NCBI GenBank assembly: GCA_023127905.1
Contig: JAGMEZ010000535.1
Span: forward strand, 1 to 11,563
Source of the DNA: Caldifarciminota bacterium
Lineage (GTDB): Bacteria; Hydrothermota; E44-bin80
Reading direction: 5' to 3'
Length of the DNA: 11,563 nt
Shown: one piece after another, positions 6,608-11,563 of the stretch
Layout of the letters: each line of letters opens with the position of its first letter
Numbering within the stretch: the stretch's first letter is position 1
Translations under genes and position numbers: made by a program
Notes under the pieces: model-generated
What the model saw: only the letters and a program-made list of their open reading frames with translations
Told to the model about the DNA's origin: nothing
Database searches by the model: none

Positions 6608-7611
6608 CAGCATATCCTCGGTAACTGTTCTCCCGAAAGCATATCCACAATCCTGTGGCTTCCAATAATAGTCCGTAAGATCACTCTTCCTGCATTCTCT
6701 CTCGTAACCTCACCAATAAAATCTGCATCTCTCCCTTCGGGAAATTTTTTAATTATCTCAAGCGCCTTATCCGAATCTTCACGTTTAATAACAATTATCA
6801 CCTTGCCTTCGTTTGCAACATACAGAGGATCAAACCCGAGTATCTCACAGAATCCCTTTACTCCTTCCCGGACAGGGATTTTTTCTTCAATAAGTTCTAT
6901 TCCAAATTCCATTCCATCACATATCTCGTTAAGGGTCGTTGCTACTCCTCCCCTCGTTGGATCTCTCATAAATCTTACAGAAAGACCATTGGATAGTAGA
7001 TCTCCAATAAGTTTATTAAGTGGTTGTACATCGCTTTTAATGGATGTTTCAAACTCCATCCCCTTCCTTTTTGAAAGAACAGCAATCCCATGGTCACCAA
7101 TAAAACCGTTTATAAGAATCATATCACCTGGTTCTATAAATTTTTTCGAAAGGGATACATCAGGTATCATTGTACCAATAGCTGAAGTATTGATGAATAT
7201 CTTATCGCCTTTTCCCTTATCAACAACCTTTGTATCGCCTGTAACAATTTCACAGGAGCTTTCATCGGCACTCTTTTTCATTGATTTAATAACTTTCTGT
7301 AACTCTTCTGCTGAAAAACCTTCTTCAAGTATCAACCCACAAGACAAGAAATGTGGCACTGCACCCATTACAGAAATATCATTTATTGTACCGGAAACTG
7401 CCAGTTTCCCTATATCTCCACCCGGAAAAAATATTGGGTCAACAACATAAGAATCTGTTGTGAATACAATCTTTTTATCAATAATTTCAAGAACCGCAGA
7501 ATCCTCATATTTTCGCAGATGTGAACTATCAAATTCTTTAACGAAAACATCCTTTACAAGTGTATGCATCATTTTACCACCACTACCATGTGCAAGCAAA
7601 ATAGTATCCAT
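6607..7611 (-). CDS. hypE: Hydrogenase maturation dehydratase HypE (cyanide ligand synthesis)
   Basis: HypE receives a carbamoyl group from HypF on its C-terminal cysteine. It dehydrates this with ATP to a thiocyanate, which it transfers to iron on HypCD. The 334-aa protein has the AIR-synthase/PurM-like organisation: GSGGKMMH near the N-terminus, the ATP-binding region FTTDSYVVDP (50-59), DPTRGG (217-222), and the decisive C-terminal PRIC with C334. The length is normal. The start is well supported by AAAGGAG 8 nt upstream of the ATG. It opens the hypE-hypA-hypB block and is separated from hypD by a 156-nt gap carrying hairpin repeats. It could therefore be expressed partly independently of hypFCD. 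Confidence 0.97.
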   Translation of the reverse strand: MDTILLAHGSGGKMMHTLVKDVFVKEFDSSHLRKYEDSAVLEIIDKKIVFTTDSYVVDPIFFPGGDIGKLAVSGTINDISVMGAVPHFLSCGLILEEGFSAEELQKVIKSMKKSADESSCEIVTGDTKVVDKGKGDKIFINTSAIGTMIPDVSLSKKFIEPGDMILINGFIGDHGIAVLSKRKGMEFETSIKSDVQPLNKLIGDLLSNGLSVRFMRDPTRGGVATTLNEICDGMEFGIELIEEKIPVREGVKGFCEILGFDPLYVANEGKVIIVIKREDSDKALEIIKKFPEGRDADFIGEVTRENAGRVILRTIIGSHRIVDMLSGEQLPRIC

Positions 7612-7619
7612 AATTTAAA

Positions 7620-7626
7620 CTCCTTT
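7620..7626 (-). promoter_or_regulatory. hypE ribosome binding site
   Basis: AAAGGAG lies 8 nt before the hypE ATG. It matters because hypE is the only hyp gene after hypF that does not overlap or closely follow its upstream neighbour, so it needs its own initiation site. Confidence 0.75.
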
Positions 7627-7644
7627 AATAACAAACAGTGCAAT

Positions 7645-7667
7645 AAAAAAATTCGTTGTAAACAAAT
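7645..7667 (-). terminator. Weak AT-rich terminator-like hairpin between hypD and hypE
   Basis: On the minus strand ATTTGTT (7661-7667) pairs with AACGAAT (7651-7657) across a 3-nt loop. All seven positions pair (one T-G wobble), and six T follow (7645-7650). The stem has only one G-C pair, so efficiency would be low. It could act as a partial terminator or attenuator that lowers hypEAB relative to hypFCD, or be chance in AT-rich DNA. Confidence 0.35.
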
Positions 7668-7732
7668 GCTTCACTGTAAACTAACGCCTACGGCTGTAAA
7701 ACAAACGCTGAGCTGTTAATTAACGCTTCGCT
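7658..7732 (-). repeat. Four-unit degenerate mini-hairpin array
   Basis: Four units of 18, 20, 19 and 18 nt abut exactly at 7658-7675, 7676-7695, 7696-7714 and 7715-7732. On the + strand each begins with GT, has an A-rich start, then a (T)AACGC-like core, and ends in CT. On the minus strand each contains a 2-3-bp stem with a 3-nt loop: GCGAAGC, GCTCAGC, GCCGTAGGC and GTGAAGC. The linkers are AT-rich. The array fills about half of the 156-nt hypD-hypE gap. Confidence 0.7.
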
Positions 7733-7767
7733 GGAATATGAGATTGTTTTGTTAAGTAACACAGAAC

Positions 7768-8850
7768 TTATTTCCCGTATTTATAGAATGCTGCACAGGT
7801 TCCCTCCGAAGAGACCATGCAGGGTCCTTTTGGATTTTCAGGTAGACATTCTACTCCGAAAAGACTGCAATCCAGAGGAGTCTTTACACCACGAAGGATT
7901 TCTCCGCAGATACACTCAGGATTTTCTTCTACAGGTTCTACCTTAACACTAATATTATTCGCATCAAATTGTGAGTATTTTTCTTTTAACTTTAACCCAC
8001 TCCCTGGAATAATACCTATGCCGCGCCATTCACTGTCAACAGGTTCAAAGACCTCATTCATCAACTGCTTTGCATATAAATTCCCTTCCTCTTTCACCGA
8101 CCTTGTATACTGGTTTTCTACAGAGTAATTGTCCTCATTTATTTGCTTTACCAGCATTAAAATTGCCTGGAGAATATCGACCGGTTCGAATCCACTTACA
8201 ACACAGCCTTTGTTATAATTCTTTGCTATAAATTTATATACCCCTGTACCTGTAATTATAGATACATGACCAGGAAGCAAGAATCCATCTATCAGAACCT
8301 CTCCGCTTTCAAGAACTACTTTAATGGCTGGTGGAATGAGCTTATGGCAGCACAACACAAAGAAGTTCTTAAATTTTTTATTTTTTGCATCTTTTATAGT
8401 GGCTGCGACCGTCGGTATCGTTGTTTCAAAACCGATCCCCAGAAAAATTACTATTCTATCTGGATTTTCCCCAGCAATCTTTAATGCATCAACCGGGGAA
8501 TAGACTATCCTGATATCACTTCCAAGTGACTTTTCCCTGGCAAGTGTAGAACGCGAACCAGGAACCTTAAACATATCACCAAAGGTCGTAATGATAACTT
8601 CTTCCTTTCTGGAAAATGCAATCGCCTTATCAATCTCTGAATTCGGGGTTACACAAACAGGGCATCCAGGACCTGAGAGAAGTGCAATATTAGAAGGAAG
8701 GAAACTCTTGATTCCATAACGAAAAATTGCCATTGTGTGCGTTCCACAGACTTCCATTAAGGTAATATCCTTCTTTATTGCCCGATTGGAAATCTCCTTT
8801 GCTAACTGTTCACAAACTTTTCTATCCCGAAATTCATCTATGTATTTCAT
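7768..8850 (-). CDS. hypD: Hydrogenase maturation protein HypD (Fe(CN)2CO scaffold)
   Basis: HypD, with HypC, carries the iron on which the two cyanides and the CO are assembled, and holds a redox-active [4Fe-4S] cluster. The 360-aa protein shows the conserved motifs: CGTH (C35), GPGCPVC (C63, C66), GFET (140-143), LPGHVS (192-197) and GFEP (220-223). The C-terminal cysteine-rich segment has C313, C315, C328, C335, C344 and C352, which includes the cluster ligands. It appears complete. It is in the same frame as hypC and starts 24 nt after the hypC stop. The only good ribosome site (AAGGAG, 8870-8875) is 19 nt from the ATG and lies in a possible GAAGG/CCTTC hairpin, so initiation may depend on translation of hypC. 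No other in-frame start exists between the hypC stop and this ATG. Confidence 0.96.
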   Translation of the reverse strand: MKYIDEFRDRKVCEQLAKEISNRAIKKDITLMEVCGTHTMAIFRYGIKSFLPSNIALLSGPGCPVCVTPNSEIDKAIAFSRKEEVIITTFGDMFKVPGSRSTLAREKSLGSDIRIVYSPVDALKIAGENPDRIVIFLGIGFETTIPTVAATIKDAKNKKFKNFFVLCCHKLIPPAIKVVLESGEVLIDGFLLPGHVSIITGTGVYKFIAKNYNKGCVVSGFEPVDILQAILMLVKQINEDNYSVENQYTRSVKEEGNLYAKQLMNEVFEPVDSEWRGIGIIPGSGLKLKEKYSQFDANNISVKVEPVEENPECICGEILRGVKTPLDCSLFGVECLPENPKGPCMVSSEGTCAAFYKYGK

Positions 8851-8861
8851 AAAACGAACAA

Positions 8862-8876
8862 GAAGGTAACTCCTTC
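8862..8876 (-). promoter_or_regulatory. Hairpin masking the hypD ribosome site
   Basis: On the minus strand GAAGG (8872-8876) pairs with CCTTC (8862-8866) across a 5-nt loop. The stem includes most of the AAGGAG site and touches the hypC TGA (8875-8877). A ribosome finishing hypC would melt it. Confidence 0.4.
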
Positions 8877-9102
8877 ATTCATCATCTACCCCCTCGAGCA
8901 TCTCCTTAAAAAGTAGAAGTGTTTCCTCTGCTTCTTTCTCGTCCAGTTTCTGAATAGCGAAACCTGCATGGATTATAATATAGTCACCAATTTCTGCCTC
9001 GGGGAAAAAATCAAGTCGCACTTCTCTTTTAACACCAGATATTTCAGCGACTCCAGTTTTTCCTTCTTTCTCAATCAATCTCATTGGAACAGCAAGACAC
9101 AC
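8875..9102 (-). CDS. hypC: Hydrogenase maturation chaperone HypC (HupF/HypC family)
   Basis: HypC is the small chaperone that binds HypD and then escorts the Fe(CN)2CO group to the hydrogenase large-subunit precursor. The 75-aa protein starts MCLAVP, with the essential C2, and has H45 in IHAGFAI. The length is typical. The initiation codon is GTG (9100-9102), 6 nt after AGGAG. An out-of-frame ATG begins two bases earlier (9102-9104) and would stop after seven codons. Only the GTG gives the conserved Met-Cys start. The gene begins inside hypF, overlapping its last 32 nt in another frame. The closely related HupF/HybG proteins cannot be excluded by sequence alone, but the hyp setting supports HypC. 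Confidence 0.95.
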   Translation of the reverse strand: MCLAVPMRLIEKEGKTGVAEISGVKREVRLDFFPEAEIGDYIIIHAGFAIQKLDEKEAEETLLLFKEMLEGVDDE

Positions 9103-11386
9103 ATTTATCTCCTATTTTTATCATGTTTGCTGCCAGGACTGCCTGACCTAATGATATCCCTCCATCATTTGTCGGGACCTTACGGTGTGTGAGAACATTA
9201 AATCCGATTCGTTTTAGTAGTTCAACTGTTCTTTCCACAAGGAACATATTTTGAAAAACCCCACCACTCAATGCAACAGTTTCTATTGAAGAGATATCCC
9301 TCAATCGTTTGCAGACATCCATAATCATCCTGGCAACCCCATTATGGAATCGAGCAGATATTTTCGAGATATCAACATTATTCTCCTTATCTTCCACCAC
9401 TCTTTTTATCACACCGATTTGGTCCACTATGAGAATTTCATCATCCTGTTTAATAATAAAATTATACAAATTACTCTCGTTCTCTTCTGCAATCATCTCG
9501 AGTTCCACTGCTGCCTGAGCATCATAATCAACGCTTTCTCGAAGTCCAATAATTGAAGAAACCGCATCAAAAAGCCTGGCTGCACTTGATGTAAGGATGG
9601 TATTATAACCTGTCTTTATCATATTCAGAATAATTTCCCTTTTTCTTTTATTAAAATATTCCGATTTTGTAACCTCATCCCCAAACAATGAATATAGATA
9701 CGACAAAGCCATTTTCCATGGTTCACGGATTGCCGTATCTCCGCCAGGCAGCGGTTGATACTGCAGGTGTCCCTTTCTCTCGAAACCATCTCTGAGGTTC
9801 CCAATTAAAAACTCTCCGCCCCATATAGTTCCATCAAGCCCATATCCTGTTCCGTCAAATGCAACTCCAATAACGTTATCCTGGAAATCCTGTTCTGCAC
9901 AGCACGATGCAATGTGGGCATAATGGTGCTGAATTCCAATTTTTTTCAAACTATCATGCGAAAGCGCATACTTTGTTGAAAGATAATCAGGATGTAGGTC
10001 ATATGCTATAATCTCAGGGTGAATGTCAAAAAGGTTTTCATAATGTTTTATTCCCGAGGTGAATGCATTGAGTGATTCAAGGTTTTCAAGATCTCCTATA
10101 TGATGGCTTAAAAAACAAGTTTCTCCCTTAATAAAACAGAACGTATTTTTTAAAAACGGTCCTACAGCAAGTATGTCCTTCTCTGAAAATACTGATAATC
10201 TGAAAGGTTCAGGGGCATATCCCTTGCTTCTTCTTATTATGTATTCCTTCTCTTTTAGAATTCTCGTAACAGAATCGTCACATCGTGAATTTATCTTTCT
10301 CGTTCCCACAAGAAAATAGTCCGCGATGTTTTCCAATTTATTGAATGCATCTTTATCTCTATAACAAATAGGCTCATCACTAACATTTCCACTCGTCATC
10401 ACAAGTGGAAATTCAATATAAGAAAAAAGTATGTGTTGAAGCGGCGTGTAAGGAAGCATAAATCCAAGATACTTCTGCCCAGGCGCAACAGATTCGGCAA
10501 TTGTTGAATTTTTCTTCTTCCGTAAAAGAACAATGGGTCTCCTTGGCGTGAGAATTAGTTCTTCTTCTTTTTTTGTAACGTTACAGTGCTCTCTAATCTG
10601 CTCAATCGTTTTTGCCATAATGGCAAACGGTTTTCCCTCTCTGAATTTTCTCTTCCTCAATTTCTTCACAACATCCTCTTTAACCGCATTGCAAGCAAGG
10701 TGGTATCCCCCAATCCCTTTAATTGCGATAATTAATCCTTTTTTGAGGAGTAACGCAGTGTTTTCAACAGGAGCTTTCTCAATTTTAGTTCCTTTTTCCG
10801 AATCGATAAGATAAACAGTTGGACCGCATTCGGGACAACAATCTGGCTGCGCATGGAATCGTCTGTTAAGGGGACTTTCATATTCCTCCTTGCATTCTAA
10901 ACACATCACATATTCTTTCATCGTTGTATTCTCCCTGTCGTAAGGAACATCTTCTATAATGGAAAACCGGGGACCACAATTGGTACAATTGGTAAAAGGG
11001 TAAAGGTACCTTCTATCGGCTGGATTGAATAATTCACGAAGACAATCTTCACAGGTTGCGATATCCGGTGAAATAAACGTCTTCTTTTCCCTATCCTTTT
11101 TGCTTTTCTCGATTTTAAATTCACTGTATCCTACCTGTTTGGTCTTATCGACCGTGATGGAATCAATCCTGGTAAGAGGAGGAGGAGATTTCTTCAGGCA
11201 ATCAAGGAAATGTGAGAGGTTATCCTTTTCTCCCTCTATGTCTATTAGTACACCATCACTCTGGTTCTTTACAATACCTTTAAGCGAAAACCTATGTGCT
11301 GTCCTGAAAACAAACGGACGGAAACCTACTCCCTGGACAATGCCATTTACTTTTATCTTCCAACGCTCAACCGTTACAATTGACAT
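9071..11386 (-). CDS. hypF: Carbamoyltransferase HypF
   Basis: HypF makes carbamoyl-adenylate from carbamoyl phosphate and ATP and transfers the carbamoyl group to the C-terminal Cys of HypE, the first step of cyanide ligand synthesis. All domains of the 771-aa protein are visible: an acylphosphatase domain with GIVQGVGFRPFV (15-26); two zinc fingers with the family spacing (C112, C115, C134, C137 and C162, C165, C184, C187); a YrdC-like domain (about 205-390, with KGIGGYHLACNA and SGNVSDEP); and a Kae1-like carbamoyltransferase domain with HHYAH (487-491), DGTGYG (511-516), ALSGGVFQN (705-713) and DGGISLGQA (741-749). The ATG has AAGGT 5 nt upstream. The last 17 residues form a Cys-rich tail (CVSCC), most of it produced by the overlap with hypC. 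It heads the hyp run, just downstream of a terminator hairpin. Confidence 0.97.
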   Translation of the reverse strand: MSIVTVERWKIKVNGIVQGVGFRPFVFRTAHRFSLKGIVKNQSDGVLIDIEGEKDNLSHFLDCLKKSPPPLTRIDSITVDKTKQVGYSEFKIEKSKKDREKKTFISPDIATCEDCLRELFNPADRRYLYPFTNCTNCGPRFSIIEDVPYDRENTTMKEYVMCLECKEEYESPLNRRFHAQPDCCPECGPTVYLIDSEKGTKIEKAPVENTALLLKKGLIIAIKGIGGYHLACNAVKEDVVKKLRKRKFREGKPFAIMAKTIEQIREHCNVTKKEEELILTPRRPIVLLRKKKNSTIAESVAPGQKYLGFMLPYTPLQHILFSYIEFPLVMTSGNVSDEPICYRDKDAFNKLENIADYFLVGTRKINSRCDDSVTRILKEKEYIIRRSKGYAPEPFRLSVFSEKDILAVGPFLKNTFCFIKGETCFLSHHIGDLENLESLNAFTSGIKHYENLFDIHPEIIAYDLHPDYLSTKYALSHDSLKKIGIQHHYAHIASCCAEQDFQDNVIGVAFDGTGYGLDGTIWGGEFLIGNLRDGFERKGHLQYQPLPGGDTAIREPWKMALSYLYSLFGDEVTKSEYFNKRKREIILNMIKTGYNTILTSSAARLFDAVSSIIGLRESVDYDAQAAVELEMIAEENESNLYNFIIKQDDEILIVDQIGVIKRVVEDKENNVDISKISARFHNGVARMIMDVCKRLRDISSIETVALSGGVFQNMFLVERTVELLKRIGFNVLTHRKVPTNDGGISLGQAVLAANMIKIGDKCVSCCSNEID
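9109..9113 (-). promoter_or_regulatory. Ribosome site deciding the hypC GTG start
   Basis: AGGAG lies 6 nt upstream of the GTG and only 4 nt upstream of the competing out-of-frame ATG. The spacing favours the GTG, in agreement with the conserved MCLAVP N-terminus. Confidence 0.65.
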
Positions 11387-11418
11387 ACATTACCTTAACA
11401 CCTTTAGTGCTAAAAATC

Positions 11419-11434
11419 AAGAATTTTCATTCTT
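11419..11434. other. AT-rich inverted repeat in the hypF leader
   Basis: On the minus strand AAGAAT, GAAA, ATTCTT form a 6-bp stem with a 4-nt loop, followed after one base by five T. It may be a weak secondary terminator behind the stronger one at 11448-11472, or a leader hairpin of hypF. I could not find a convincing -10/-35 pair for hypF nearby. Confidence 0.35.
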
Positions 11435-11447
11435 TTAAGTTGGGGAT

Positions 11448-11472
11448 AAAAAAGTTGGGGACAAGCCCCAAC
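11448..11472 (-). terminator. Intrinsic terminator upstream of hypF
   Basis: On the minus strand GTTGGGG pairs with CCCCAAC (7 bp, 11454-11472, 5-nt loop) and is followed directly by six T (11448-11453). This is a standard rho-independent terminator for a minus-strand gene lying beyond the right edge of the window. It implies that hypF begins a new transcription unit. The stem is one unit of the 47-bp tandem repeat. Confidence 0.65.
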
Positions 11473-11563
11473 GCTACGGATATAAACACGCAATGATAAA
11501 GTTGGGGACAAGCCCCAACGCTACGGATACAAACACGCAATGATAAAGTTGGGGACAAGCCCC
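11454..11563. repeat. 47-bp tandem repeat, cut by the window edge
   Basis: Units begin at 11454, 11501 and 11548, a period of exactly 47 nt. The two complete units differ by a single base (ggatata versus ggataca), and the third is cut at the window end after 16 nt. Each unit carries the gttgggg/ccccaac hairpin plus about 28 nt of linker. A truncated gttgggg also stands at 11439-11445. The near identity of the linkers excludes a CRISPR array. Confidence 0.88.

Noticed and set aside
6494..7450. Long open frame on the + strand across hypE and hypA
   Set aside because: It is antisense to two clearly recognised genes with intact catalytic motifs, and its protein has low-complexity Ser/Ile/Pro composition typical of a shadow frame.
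11387..11447. Sigma-70 promoter for hypF using TTGATT and TAAGGT
   Set aside because: The -10 candidate matches the consensus at only three positions and overlaps the ribosome site.
11454..11563. Possible CRISPR array at the right edge
   Set aside because: The segments between the hairpins are nearly identical (one base in 47), so there are no distinct spacers. It is a plain tandem repeat and no cas gene is visible.

Overview
The window looks like part of the chromosome of an uncultivated, AT-rich, anaerobic bacterium of the FCB type. The best guess is a WOR-3-like or Cloacimonadota-like lineage, but this rests only on style: a type A T9SS sorting domain, a gingipain-type C25 protease fused to FG-GAP repeats with a WPQFHHD-type ending, and many short structured intergenic repeats. 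All eight genes lie on the minus strand, so transcription runs from the right edge to the left.

Region 1 (about 11563 to 5595) is a complete [NiFe]-hydrogenase maturation set in the order hypF-hypC-hypD, a 156-nt gap, then hypE-hypA-hypB. HypF and HypE make the cyanide ligands. HypC and HypD carry the Fe(CN)2CO unit. HypA and HypB deliver nickel. Genes within each half are tightly packed: hypF/hypC overlap by 32 nt, and hypE/hypA and hypA/hypB by 1 nt each. No hydrogenase structural gene is present in the window. The hypF upstream region holds a 47-bp tandem repeat whose hypF-proximal copy forms a good intrinsic terminator for whatever lies further upstream. The hypD-hypE gap holds four degenerate 18-20-nt units, each able to form a tiny hairpin.

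Region 2 (5594 to 5231) is a 364-nt intergenic mosaic. It carries a 90-nt twin-hairpin repeat just downstream of hypB, GTAGGGG-type fragments, a short direct repeat, and a near-consensus sigma-70 promoter (TTGACT, 17 nt, TATAAT). That promoter fixes the start of the next operon.

Region 3 (5230 to 162) is a two-gene exported-protein operon. It encodes a C25 (gingipain-like) cysteine peptidase with CARDB and FG-GAP/VCBS propeller domains, and 8 nt later a seven-repeat beta-propeller protein with a T9SS type A sorting domain. The second gene has heptanucleotide repeat arrays in its signal-peptide region and inside its sorting domain, in opposite orientations. Region 4 (161 to 1) is the 3' flank and carries a second copy of the 90-nt twin-hairpin repeat.

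The genes belong to known families. The least explained content is the set of structured non-coding or invading repeats: the twin-hairpin 3' element, the mini-hairpin array between hypD and hypE, the 47-bp terminator-bearing tandem repeat, and the in-frame heptad arrays.
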